Source: CAYXDR01 sp046498185 (GTDB lineage: Bacteria > Desulfobacterota > DSM-4660 > Desulfatiglandales > Desulfatiglandaceae). Taken from it: 64,000 nucleotides of DNA. A program made the position numbers and the translations under genes. Below the pieces are notes generated by a model that saw only the letters and a list, made by a program, of their open reading frames with translations, was not told where the DNA came from and ran no database searches. Every line of letters begins with the position of its first letter. The first letter of the stretch is position 1. Positions 8,919 to 16,920 of the stretch are shown here, piece after piece. The stretch is taken from assembly GCA_046498185.1 (NCBI GenBank), contig JAWOBE010000032.1, positions 21,259-85,258 on the forward strand, given 5' to 3'.

Positions 8919-10094
8919 ATGGAAAAAGTGCTTACAGGACTCGACGTATTCCGGCGTGGAGCCTGGCAAAAGTTTACCGGAAAGCGCGTAGGAATCCTTG
9001 CGAACCAGGCCTCTGTCGATGCTTCGCTTTCTACGACCGCTGAGGTGGTGGAAAAATGTTTACCGGGCTCGGTGGCTGCGCTTTTCGGCCCTCAACACGG
9101 CTACCGAGGCGAAGATCAGGATAATATGGTCGAAACCTCCGACGCCGAGGACCATTTGACCGGTGTGCCGGTATTCAGCCTTTACTCCCGTACGAGAGAG
9201 CCTCTTCCCCATATGCTGGAGAACATAGACCTGTTGATTGTTGACCTTCAGGACGTGGGGACAAGGGTGTATACATTCGCTTCCACGTTGAAGAATTGTC
9301 TGCAGGCGTGTGCGGTTCACGGTGTAGACGTGGTTGTCCTGGACAGGCCCAATCCTATCGGCGGCGATAGAATAGAAGGCAATGTTTTGGATTCCGGTTT
9401 TTTTTCTTTTGTCGGGCCGGCGTGCATCCCGATGCGTCCTGGTTTGACTCTCGGTGAACTTGCATTTTTGGTTAACGATGAATTCGAGATAGGCTGCGGG
9501 CTCGAGGTGGTTCCGATGCGCGGGTGGCGTCGAGGGATGCTCTGGAAGGACACAGGGCTTCGGTGGCTGATGCCTTCGACCAACATGCCTTGCCCCGAAA
9601 CCGCTTCAGTTTACCCTGGCCAGGTAATCTGGGAGGGGACCAATATTTCCGAGGGAAGAGGCACATGCCGACCTTTTGAAATTTTCGGTGCGCCTTTTCT
9701 GAACACTTCGTTGGTCAGAAAGAACATAAGCGCAACGGACCTCAGCGGATGTTATCTCCAGGATTATATGTTTCGCCCGACGTTTCACAAGTGGAGCGGG
9801 GATCTGTGCAGGGGTTTTATGCTTCATGTAACGGATCCGGAACGTTATGAACCCTACTATACGTCCATTTGCCTTTTGCAGGCTGTTTTCGAGGTCCATC
9901 CGGATGATTTCAAATGGCGGGATCCGCCGTATGAATATGAATACGAAAAAACACCGATAGATCTTATCCTGGGCAATCGGGAACTACGCCTGGATCTTGA
10001 ATCGGGCATGAAGCCAGCCGAATTAAGGAGCCGCTGGTTTTCAGATTTGGCTGAATTTGATGAAAGGAGGGCTCGGTATTACCTCTACCGGTAA
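8919..10094 (+). CDS. NamZ/YbbC-type (DUF1343) exo-beta-N-acetylmuramidase
   Basis: A 391-residue DUF1343 protein with family motifs GILANQASVD, LFGPQHGYRG, DLQDVGTRVYTF, LDRPNPIGG and EGTNISEGRGT. Characterised members (Bacillus NamZ) release terminal N-acetylmuramic acid from peptidoglycan fragments. The ATG is immediately after the cpoB stop codon, so it is translated with the tol genes; this suggests a wall-recycling function tied to envelope constriction (inference). No signal peptide is evident, which favours a cytoplasmic role, although some homologues are exported. Confidence 0.87.
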   Translation: MEKVLTGLDVFRRGAWQKFTGKRVGILANQASVDASLSTTAEVVEKCLPGSVAALFGPQHGYRGEDQDNMVETSDAEDHLTGVPVFSLYSRTREPLPHMLENIDLLIVDLQDVGTRVYTFASTLKNCLQACAVHGVDVVVLDRPNPIGGDRIEGNVLDSGFFSFVGPACIPMRPGLTLGELAFLVNDEFEIGCGLEVVPMRGWRRGMLWKDTGLRWLMPSTNMPCPETASVYPGQVIWEGTNISEGRGTCRPFEIFGAPFLNTSLVRKNISATDLSGCYLQDYMFRPTFHKWSGDLCRGFMLHVTDPERYEPYYTSICLLQAVFEVHPDDFKWRDPPYEYEYEKTPIDLILGNRELRLDLESGMKPAELRSRWFSDLAEFDERRARYYLYR

Positions 10095-10096
10095 AT

Positions 10097-10122
10097 CCGG
10101 CTCCGACCTAGGCCGGAGCCGG
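10097..10122. terminator. Strong hairpin between convergent genes
   Basis: CCGGCTCCG (10097-10105) and CGGAGCCGG (10114-10122) form a perfect nine-pair stem with an eight-base loop, placed between the end of the NamZ gene and the end of the minus-strand HTH gene. There is no long T run on either side, so it may act with other factors, but its position suits a bidirectional terminator. Confidence 0.6.
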
Positions 10123-10133
10123 GAGTATTTGGT

Positions 10134-10304
10134 TTAATGGGCTGCTTGTCCATCTATCCACTTATCAATAGCTTCTCTGTCGAAACGCCATACTCTTCCG
10201 ATCCTTATCGCCGGTATTTTACCTTCCGCCGCGTATTTACAGATCGTAATTTCATGAAGTTTTAAGTACTTGGCCACCTCTTTCGTCGTCATGATTTCAG
10301 GCAT
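10134..10304 (-). CDS. Excisionase-like helix-turn-helix protein
   Basis: A 56-residue MerR/excisionase-type (HTH_17) protein: TTKEVAKYLKLHEITICKYAAEGKIPA then the wing IGRVWRFDREAIDKWI. Proteins of this kind bind DNA and serve as phage excisionases or small regulators. A TTG at 10316 is in frame but overlaps the GGAGG ribosome site; ATG 10304 is five bases downstream of that site and is preferred. No integrase or phage gene is beside it, so it is an orphan. Confidence 0.8.
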   Translation of the reverse strand: MPEIMTTKEVAKYLKLHEITICKYAAEGKIPAIRIGRVWRFDREAIDKWIDGQAAH

Positions 10305-10652
10305 AAAAACCTCCAATTAGAATAAACGTTTATCTCAAAATACATACAAAAATAAATCGTTCCTTAACTTAATACGGCAATAAAAATTACCATATGGTCC
10401 TAAAAAATTATCCACAGGATTTTTTATGTATCATGACAGTACCTGAGGAATTTGACTTGGAAAAATGTTTTTATCGCTTAGACGAATGAAAATTTCAAGT
10501 CAAAAATGATCAATGCCCGAGGAAAATTTATTTTTATCTATAAGGGTAGATTGTGGTTTGTATCACTTCGTTCGAACTGCAACCCGCCTGCACTTGCCGG
10601 GCTAAAATGGCAACGTACAGGCAGGCTTCTTATATTATGCTTCATCGAATTA
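10305..10652. other. 348-base intergenic region
   Basis: AT-rich spacer between the HTH gene and the 3' end of the first TRAP operon (both minus strand). It holds the 12-base palindrome and a nested stem: GCCTG 10586-10590 with CAGGC 10618-10622 outside, TTGCC 10594-10598 with GGCAA 10609-10613 inside. The stem is about 30 bases past the dctM stop and may end that transcript. No convincing gene; the 108-residue plus-strand frame at 10506 runs into dctM antisense and has no family similarity. Confidence 0.5.
10322..10333. promoter_or_regulatory. 12-base perfect palindrome upstream of the HTH gene
   Basis: ATAAACGTTTAT lies about 18 bases before the preferred start codon of the excisionase-like gene. 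Its position suits autoregulation by that protein. Purely positional inference. Confidence 0.3.
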
Positions 10653-11972
10653 TCATTTTACGAAAGCCAGGTCAGTGAGATAGGTAACTATTCCGGGGAA
10701 GAACACCACGAATGTCAGCCCGATGATCTGCAAGGCTATAAACGGGAGAGCTCCCTTGTAAATATCCATGAGGCTGACCCCTGGAAGCTTCAAGGATTTC
10801 ATGAAAAACAGGGCGTACCCGAACGGCGGTGACAGGAAGGAAACCTGCAAATTTATGGAAACCAGCATTCCGAACCAGAAGGGATCAAGGCCGTAAACCT
10901 GTTGGGCTATGGGAAAGAAAATCGGCACCAGGAGCATCAGGATCGCTGTCCAGTCGATTATCATTCCGAGGGCATATATGAGTGCCATCGTCATCACGAG
11001 AAAAAGCCATTTATTGCCAAGTCCCAGGAAAAGGTTTCCAAGCGTTTTCCCGCAACCCATACCCATGAACACGGCCGAAAAGATATTTACCCCGATTATG
11101 ATAAACATGACCATACAGGAGGTTTTGACGGTTGCCGTTGTAGCGTAGGAGAGGTTAGTCCACGTAAATTTTTTGTAGCATATCATAAGGAGGATCGCGG
11201 CGAACGCGCCGACGGCGCCGGCTTCCGAGGGCGTCGCGATGCCGAAGAATATCGAGCCTAGTACTACCAGCATCAAGATTATGGGCGGTGTGACCGCCTT
11301 TATGCCCCTGATCATTCTTATTCGGAGCGGGTCGATTTCATCTTTGGGGACAGGGGGGCCTTTTTGGGGGTTCCGCCTGCACAGTACATAGATATATATC
11401 ATGTATAGCACTGCAAGGAGCAGCCCAGGGCCGATCGCGCCTATGAAAAGCTGACCGACGGAAATGCCGGCCACCGCCCCGAGCACTATCAGCAGCATGC
11501 TCGGAGGGATCAGAATTCCGAGGCTGCCCCCGGCCATTATTGTTCCAACCGTCAATTTTCGGTCGTAATTGTGATCCAGGAGATAAGGACCGGCCAGAAC
11601 TCCCATGCTGACGATGGAGGCTCCGATGATGCCGGTGCTTGCGGCGAAAACGGTGCAGACCAGGGTCACAGCTATAGCGAGGCCCCCGGGCAGAGGTGCC
11701 ACCAGGTCGCGGATTCCGTCGAACATGATCTTTGCGATACCGGATCTTTCCAGGATGTAGGCCATAAAAATGAACAGAGGTATCGCTATCAGAGGGAAAC
11801 TCACCATCACAGAATAAGTTTTCGTCACGGCTATGGGAAGCGCGGCCGGTCCTATGAAAATCAGTCCGAAAATGATGCCCAGCCCGCCGAATGTCAGCGC
11901 CACAGGATGGCCCAGAAACAGGCATCCTACGGTTATGGAACCGATGAGAGCCAGGAATAAATTATCACTCAT
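10653..11972 (-). CDS. dctM: TRAP transporter large permease DctM (cluster 1)
   Basis: A 439-residue, very hydrophobic protein with about 12 membrane helices and the DctM hallmarks: GHPVALTFGG at the N-terminus, FASTGIIGAS-like stretch in helix 4, GGSLGILIPPS and GIATPSEAGAVGA. It is the ion-coupled transport subunit for an organic acid or similar solute. It overlaps dctQ by eight bases. The substrate cannot be read from this subunit. Confidence 0.94.
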   Translation of the reverse strand: MSDNLFLALIGSITVGCLFLGHPVALTFGGLGIIFGLIFIGPAALPIAVTKTYSVMVSFPLIAIPLFIFMAYILERSGIAKIMFDGIRDLVAPLPGGLAIAVTLVCTVFAASTGIIGASIVSMGVLAGPYLLDHNYDRKLTVGTIMAGGSLGILIPPSMLLIVLGAVAGISVGQLFIGAIGPGLLLAVLYMIYIYVLCRRNPQKGPPVPKDEIDPLRIRMIRGIKAVTPPIILMLVVLGSIFFGIATPSEAGAVGAFAAILLMICYKKFTWTNLSYATTATVKTSCMVMFIIIGVNIFSAVFMGMGCGKTLGNLFLGLGNKWLFLVMTMALIYALGMIIDWTAILMLLVPIFFPIAQQVYGLDPFWFGMLVSINLQVSFLSPPFGYALFFMKSLKLPGVSLMDIYKGALPFIALQIIGLTFVVFFPGIVTYLTDLAFVK

Positions 11973-12477
11973 TTTTTATCCTCTTTAATTCATCTATATG
12001 TTTAATTATAAAAGATATACCCTGAAGCAAAATGAAAAGAAAGGCCACCGGGATCACTGTTCTGAAATGAGCCAGCGGAGGCCGCCATACGCTATGGCCC
12101 TGTTCCATTGCTTTCCACGAATTAACAGCGATCGGTATTCCACCCTTGACCATCGCAGCCGCAAAAACGACCGTGAAAACCAGAAAGCATGCTATCGCCA
12201 GTCGATTTCTCCATTTTCGGTCGAGTCGTTCAGAGAAAAGATCAATGGCGACATGTCCTTTATGCAAAAATGTGTAAACAGAACCGAACATTATATAATA
12301 ACCAAAAATGAAATATGATGTTTCAGTGAACCAGATCTGTGGTGCGGAAAATATTTTCCTCATCACAGACTCAAAAATAAATACAGCCACCAGCAGTACT
12401 ATGGCCCACTGAATAAATTTGCCTATCCATTCGCTACAGCTGTCGATATATTGGGCAATGATACGCAGCGTCTTCAT
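11965..12477 (-). CDS. dctQ: TRAP transporter small permease DctQ (cluster 1)
   Basis: A 170-residue protein with four membrane helices, the small TRAP membrane subunit. The conserved pattern with a tryptophan and ETSYFIFGYYIMFG and KGHVAIDLF in the centre fits DctQ. It overlaps dctM by eight bases and lies about 160 bases downstream of a metallo-beta-lactamase-fold gene inserted between the substrate-binding and permease genes. Confidence 0.88.
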   Translation of the reverse strand: MKTLRIIAQYIDSCSEWIGKFIQWAIVLLVAVFIFESVMRKIFSAPQIWFTETSYFIFGYYIMFGSVYTFLHKGHVAIDLFSERLDRKWRNRLAIACFLVFTVVFAAAMVKGGIPIAVNSWKAMEQGHSVWRPPLAHFRTVIPVAFLFILLQGISFIIKHIDELKRIKNE

Positions 12478-12639
12478 ATTAATCTTAACCTCGTCTTATG
12501 GGCGTCCGCCCTGTGTTTTACCGAGAAAATACACGTCGCGAACTTTTTTTTCGGGGAGGGCGTTTTACTTCGTGACCGATAAAGGCCGCAACGTGTATGC
12601 AGGTCTTGCTTTGTTTATAAATTTTGATGCCATCAACCT

Positions 12640-13482
12640 TTACACGTCAAAAACACTGCTGGTTCCAGCAAGGTTGAAGAAGAATTTTTCTTTAAAAGCA
12701 TGCTGAAGGACGGCTCCGGCATAGGGGCCGGTGCAATGTGATACACCCAGCTTCTGTACCCCGACCTTTTTCAAATCTTCGATTGTCCGCTCGATCCTTG
12801 ATTCCGGAGCACCGAATAGATGAGTCCCCCCGATTACTGCGTAGCAGTCATCGCAACCGGTGATTTTCATCCCCTGGAAGATTGTATTAATTATGCCGCG
12901 ATGAGCACAGCCGGAAATCACGATCAAGCCTTTTTCGGATTTGATGAACAGCGACTGGTCATCGTTCAATGGATCCGGGCCGAATCCCTCCGGGGTTTTC
13001 ACGCAGGCATTGGTGTCTATTGTTTCGTACCCTGTGACCATAGGGATTTCTCCGCTGGTTACAATGGAATCGGTAATCCACACAGGTTCCGGGGTGATTT
13101 TGAAATTCGCTCCGAGGCTTTCAGCCTGTTCACGGGGATATGGCACCCCGATATAGCGGTAATTTTCGCTGTCAGCATCCTTCCAATATTTGGATGCCCA
13201 AGCTTCAGGGTGCGCGACTATTTCGAGCGGCTTTTCTCTGAGTTTCAGTAACGGTATCAGGCCCCCTGTGTGATCTTCATGCCCATGGCTGAACAAGAGC
13301 GTTCTTATCTTTTTAAGATCGACTCTCATTACCAGTGAGTTATGTGCGGCGACGAAGCCTCCACCGGTGTCTACAAGGACGGTGTCATCATCGACATCGA
13401 CGAGGATGCTCAAACCCCATTCTCCAAGATACCCCAGCCAGCTCACAGAATTTTCCGACAGCGTTCTTACTCTGATATGCAT
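12640..13482 (-). CDS. Metallo-beta-lactamase-fold hydrolase, RFAP-synthase-like (TRAP-linked, copy 1)
   Basis: A 280-residue MBL-fold protein: metal motif HGHEDH at residues 66-71, then GCAHRG, GGTHLF and a late SHCTG. The family is often annotated as 7,8-dihydropterin-6-methyl-4-(beta-D-ribofuranosyl)aminobenzene-5'-phosphate synthase, an archaeal methanopterin enzyme, but bacterial members have mostly unknown substrates. The open frame extends 66 codons upstream to 13680 and would overlap dctP; ATG 13482 has AGAGG just upstream and starts at the family N-terminus. It sits inside the TRAP operon, so I infer it processes the imported compound. A paralogue adjoins the second TRAP cluster. Confidence 0.88.
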   Translation of the reverse strand: MHIRVRTLSENSVSWLGYLGEWGLSILVDVDDDTVLVDTGGGFVAAHNSLVMRVDLKKIRTLLFSHGHEDHTGGLIPLLKLREKPLEIVAHPEAWASKYWKDADSENYRYIGVPYPREQAESLGANFKITPEPVWITDSIVTSGEIPMVTGYETIDTNACVKTPEGFGPDPLNDDQSLFIKSEKGLIVISGCAHRGIINTIFQGMKITGCDDCYAVIGGTHLFGAPESRIERTIEDLKKVGVQKLGVSHCTGPYAGAVLQHAFKEKFFFNLAGTSSVFDV

Positions 13483-13591
13483 TTTTTGCCTCTTTATCGT
13501 TGTTTTAAAAATTTTTCCCGTCTTTGTTTTCCGGTAAGCCGCCGGGCGGTTCAGACCAGGGGTCAATAAATTCAACCCGGCGGCCGGAGAA

Positions 13592-14782
13592 TCATTTTTT
13601 GCCGGCGGTCTCGAAAATGGAGAAATACTTAGGATCGTTCTTGTCCTTGATCCAGGGATATTCTGCGTTTTCGTCGACAAAATCGGGCCAGTATTTATGC
13701 ACTTTACCCTGACCGTACGGCTTGGACATATCTTTCCATTCCGAGTAAGCTTTTAGAAAGTTATATAACGACTTGGCAACCTTTAGAAAATCAGGGTTTT
13801 TTTCGGCTTCCTGTTCAGCCAGTATCGCGGTCTGTTTTTCCAGTTCCTCGATCGTTTGGTCGTCAAGCTTGGTGATTTTCGTCCCGGCTTTCTGAAATGT
13901 CCTTACGGCTTCTATATTTGAATATTCCCACTTGGCGTATGAAATCAAGTAAGACACTTTAGTTGCATATTCCAGCAAAGGTTTAAGTTCGTCCGGAAGC
14001 TTGTTCCAGGTGTTGTTGTTCACGGCAAGAAGCGTGATCATGGATGTCTGCCACCAAGCAGGTACGATCAGGTATTCGGCCACTTCGTGGAGAGAAATGG
14101 AAAGGTCGCCGCAGGGGAACGAAAATTCGCCGGCGTCGACCACTTTTCTGTCCATCGCCAGGTAAATTTCATCAGGGCTGATTGCCATGGTCGTGGCACC
14201 GACCATCGTCAGAATGTCTTCACTGAAACCGGGGCACCGGATCTTCAACCCTTTGAAATCTTCGGGCTTCTTGACTTCGACTCTGGACCAGAGTCCGCCT
14301 TCGATTCCTCCTCCGCCGGCTGCGAATGGTTTCATGTTGTATTTACCGTAAATTTCGTTGGCCAATTCCCTGCCACCCCCGTAATAATACCAGATCGCGA
14401 AATCCTCGGGAGTATAGGAACAGGGGAAAGATCCGAAAAGAACCAGTGCGCTGTTGAGCCCCTTGAGAAAACCCGGCCAACCGATGGCTGCATCGAGCGC
14501 ACCTGTGCGGGCGGCTTCAAAGGTTTCGGCCATCGGGAACAGTTCGGATCCGTAGTGATAGTCGAATTCAAGCCTGTAGTTCGGCGTCTGAACGATATCC
14601 TTTACGGTCTGGGCGAGGATTTCACCGCTCCAGGAAAGTGCAATGCCGGCGGCGAAAGTATCCTGAACCCGCCATTTAATGACTTTCTGTTTGGCTTCGC
14701 ATTGCGCAGGCGACCAGGCCGCGGCGGTCACACCCAATGCGACCGCAATTCCTATTACCGATAAAAACCTGTGTTTCCTCAT
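13592..14782 (-). CDS. dctP: TRAP transporter substrate-binding protein DctP (cluster 1)
   Basis: A 396-residue periplasmic solute-binding protein with a signal peptide (cleavage near CEA, residue ~29). Family features include EAARTGALDAAIGWP, the substrate-arginine region GLKIRCPG and VDAGEFSFP. The long form (~396 residues) resembles the TAXI/TakP-like DctP branch that binds 2-oxo acids or lactate salts, but the ligand is unassigned. First gene of the minus-strand operon dctP-MBL-dctQ-dctM; its promoter region lies between it and the regulator gene. Confidence 0.92.
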   Translation of the reverse strand: MRKHRFLSVIGIAVALGVTAAAWSPAQCEAKQKVIKWRVQDTFAAGIALSWSGEILAQTVKDIVQTPNYRLEFDYHYGSELFPMAETFEAARTGALDAAIGWPGFLKGLNSALVLFGSFPCSYTPEDFAIWYYYGGGRELANEIYGKYNMKPFAAGGGGIEGGLWSRVEVKKPEDFKGLKIRCPGFSEDILTMVGATTMAISPDEIYLAMDRKVVDAGEFSFPCGDLSISLHEVAEYLIVPAWWQTSMITLLAVNNNTWNKLPDELKPLLEYATKVSYLISYAKWEYSNIEAVRTFQKAGTKITKLDDQTIEELEKQTAILAEQEAEKNPDFLKVAKSLYNFLKAYSEWKDMSKPYGQGKVHKYWPDFVDENAEYPWIKDKNDPKYFSIFETAGKK

Positions 14783-14813
14783 AACCTCTCCTCCTTCATT
14801 TTTGTTGATAAAA

Positions 14814-14832
14814 ATTGGCTCTTTGAACCAAT
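14814..14832. promoter_or_regulatory. Imperfect 19-base palindrome upstream of dctP, possible operator
   Basis: ATTGG (14814-14818) and CCAAT (14828-14832) flank a centre that also pairs TC with GA. It lies about 32 bases before the dctP start in a very AT-rich region, well placed for control by the adjacent FadR-type regulator. No experimental support. Confidence 0.4.
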
Positions 14833-14947
14833 ATATAAATTCAGCTCATTTATAAACTGTATAAAATAAATATATGTATAAAGTACAAAATTATATAAGA
14901 ATAAAAGAATGGTAAAAATTTATATTTTTCTCAATTAAAAAACATAA

Positions 14948-15652
14948 TTATTCGGCATTTAAACCCTGGGTCTTGAGCATTTGTATCGATGCCAGCATGT
15001 GTTCCCGCATCGCGGTGCGCGCACCGTTTTCGTCTCCCCGGGCCAGGATTTTTACAAGCTCCGTATGTTCCCGGACAGCGCTTTCGTTTCTTCCCTCCAC
15101 CCTCAGAGCGGCTTTCCATCCTTCGAAGGAAATTTTGGCAAGAGAGTTCATAAGCATCGTGATCGTCTCGTTTTTTGCGGCTTCGGTCACAAGGAGGTGA
15201 AACTCGATGTCTGTGCGTATTATCGCCACCACGTCCTGTTCCTCGAGCGCACTCTGGCGGGCGACATTGTTTTCGATGGTCTGTATTTCATCTTTGGTGA
15301 TACGGCGGGCGGCAAGCGCAACGACTTCCGGCTCCAGAATAAGGCGGGTTTCAAAATGTTTGTAGATAGCATCTTTGTACTGGATGACCCATGATGGAAG
15401 AGGAACCAACAGGTCCCCGCTTACCTGCCTGACGAAAATGCCTTTACCCGGCCTGACTTCAACCAGCCCCATGATTTCCAAAATCCGAAGCGCCTCTCTA
15501 AGAGAGCCCCTGCTTATCTGCAGGCTGGAAACCAGTTCCCTCTCCGAAGGAAGCTGGTTGCCTTCTTTGAGGTTGTTGCTGGAAATGAATTTTTTAATTT
15601 CCTCTATTGCAGAATCAGACAACCGTTTTCTTTTAATCGGATTGAAATCCAA
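14948..15652 (-). CDS. GntR-family (FCD/FadR-type) transcriptional regulator
   Basis: A 234-residue regulator. The N-terminal winged helix (residues ~10-75) shows QLPSERELVSSLQISRGSLREALRILE and VEVRPGKGIFV. The C-terminal FCD domain is all-helical, with the metal/ligand-site residues of EFH and the late H in TELVKILARGDENGA...MREH. The start is TTG at 15652, with AGGGGG seven bases upstream; no ATG precedes it in frame. It lies upstream of the TRAP operon on the same strand and probably represses it until the substrate appears. Confidence 0.9.
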   Translation of the reverse strand: MDFNPIKRKRLSDSAIEEIKKFISSNNLKEGNQLPSERELVSSLQISRGSLREALRILEIMGLVEVRPGKGIFVRQVSGDLLVPLPSWVIQYKDAIYKHFETRLILEPEVVALAARRITKDEIQTIENNVARQSALEEQDVVAIIRTDIEFHLLVTEAAKNETITMLMNSLAKISFEGWKAALRVEGRNESAVREHTELVKILARGDENGARTAMREHMLASIQMLKTQGLNAE

Positions 15653-15691
15653 CTTTACCCCCTTAACCTAGAAAACAAGCAACCTAGCAAC

Positions 15692-15702
15692 TGGTAAGAC
15701 CG
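15692..15702. promoter_or_regulatory. Possible FadR-type operator TGGT-N3-ACC
   Basis: TGGTAAGACCG matches the TGGTNNNACCA half-palindrome common for FCD regulators in ten of its informative positions bar the last base. It lies 40 bases upstream of the regulator start, suggesting autoregulation. Confidence 0.35.
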
Positions 15703-15840
15703 ATATTATTTTTTTCCGTATCAGCAGTCAACAATTTTTTTGGGGTTACTGGAATTTCGGTATAAAGCTGGTTCGATCCGCCTATCTATTGAATTTCTTA
15801 TCGGCGTTTCAATCCTGTTGCGAACTCATCATAATTGACG

Positions 15841-15890
15841 CCGACCCCGAGAGACAGGGTGGCTTTGATGTTTTACGATTTCATCGTAAT
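15841..15890 (+). repeat. Dispersed intergenic repeat, copy A
   Basis: A segment reading ACCCCGAGAGACAGGGT followed by a GTTTTACGA...TCGTAA dyad. A close relative sits at 28833-28880. It occupies the spacer before the metallopeptidase gene; no gene is encoded. Confidence 0.55.
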
Positions 15891-15940
15891 TGATTGTTTG
15901 AAGCGCATGGGGTAAATTACCTATGAAGGGGCCAAGAAAT

Positions 15941-16882
15941 ATGAATTTCAGAAGGCATCGTTTTTTATTGCTTTATTTGTTGACGGTCGCCACAATTTTT
16001 TGTGGGATGGTCTGCCTTGTGTCCTCCCATGCCTATGGTCGTCAAATGATCATCAGGGGGGATGGAGCGGCCGTCTATTTTCCGGAGGTGCTTTTCACCG
16101 CGGCCGAAGAGGTCCTGGATTTCTTCCCTGAAACGAGGGCTGCAGCTGAAAATGTTTTCGGCTGGCATATGGATCAGGATGTGTCAATAGTGCTGTTCGG
16201 AGAGCACTCGACATTCGAAGCGTCGGCAGGAACCGCTGAGATCGTGGCCTATGCGGTTCCCCAAAAAAATCTCATCGTCGTTGATTATCGAAGATTGCAG
16301 TCCCACCCTTTTACGCTGCGAAGCGTCGTGATGCATGAGCTTTTTCACCTTATTCTTCACCGGTATATCCCTGGAGAAGTATTGCCGCTGTGGTTCGAAG
16401 AAGGGGTTTGCCAGTGGGCCAGTGACGGGATAGGGGAAATCATCTCCGGTGAGGGCGGAGCCCTGGATTCCGCCGTGATTCGTGGAGATCTTCTCCCGCT
16501 GCGTTTCATTGAGAGATCTTTTCCCCGGGATCCGGCGGGAATGAGACTTGCCTATCAACAAAGCAAACGTATCGTGATATACCTTGTGGAGACGTACGGA
16601 AGGGATGCTCTGGCTGATATTCTTACCGCAATGAAGAATGGAAATGATTTCGATGCCGCACTGCAAAATTCCCTGGGAATTTCCGTCGGACGGTTTGAAG
16701 AAGAATGGTTGGGATCGCTCAAGGGCAGCGCCGCCTGGATGAGGTTCATCGGTGATTATTTCTATGGTTTGCTTTTCGCCTTTGCCGGCGTGCTTTCCGT
16801 GGCCGGTTTTATCCGGGTGATCATTAGGAAGCGCAGGGCTTACAGGGAATATGAAAATGAAGAAACGGCGCAGGACCGATAA
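15941..16882 (+). CDS. Exported membrane-anchored metallopeptidase (peptidase MA-like gluzincin)
   Basis: About 313 residues. A signal/anchor helix lies in residues 7-32, the zinc motif HELFH at 132-136, and a downstream glutamate pair FEEG at 153-154, as in gluzincin peptidases of the MA clan (peptidase MA family). A second membrane helix (residues ~275-295) near the C-terminus and a basic tail suggest the catalytic domain faces the periplasm. ATG 15923 is also in frame, but AAGGGG lies nine bases before ATG 15941. Substrate unknown. It starts a plus-strand run with the flavoenzyme below, only 38 bases away. Confidence 0.8.
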   Translation: MNFRRHRFLLLYLLTVATIFCGMVCLVSSHAYGRQMIIRGDGAAVYFPEVLFTAAEEVLDFFPETRAAAENVFGWHMDQDVSIVLFGEHSTFEASAGTAEIVAYAVPQKNLIVVDYRRLQSHPFTLRSVVMHELFHLILHRYIPGEVLPLWFEEGVCQWASDGIGEIISGEGGALDSAVIRGDLLPLRFIERSFPRDPAGMRLAYQQSKRIVIYLVETYGRDALADILTAMKNGNDFDAALQNSLGISVGRFEEEWLGSLKGSAAWMRFIGDYFYGLLFAFAGVLSVAGFIRVIIRKRRAYREYENEETAQDR

Positions 16883-16920
16883 AAATTATGCTGGATGAGA
16901 ATAAGGATCGGAGAGACGGC

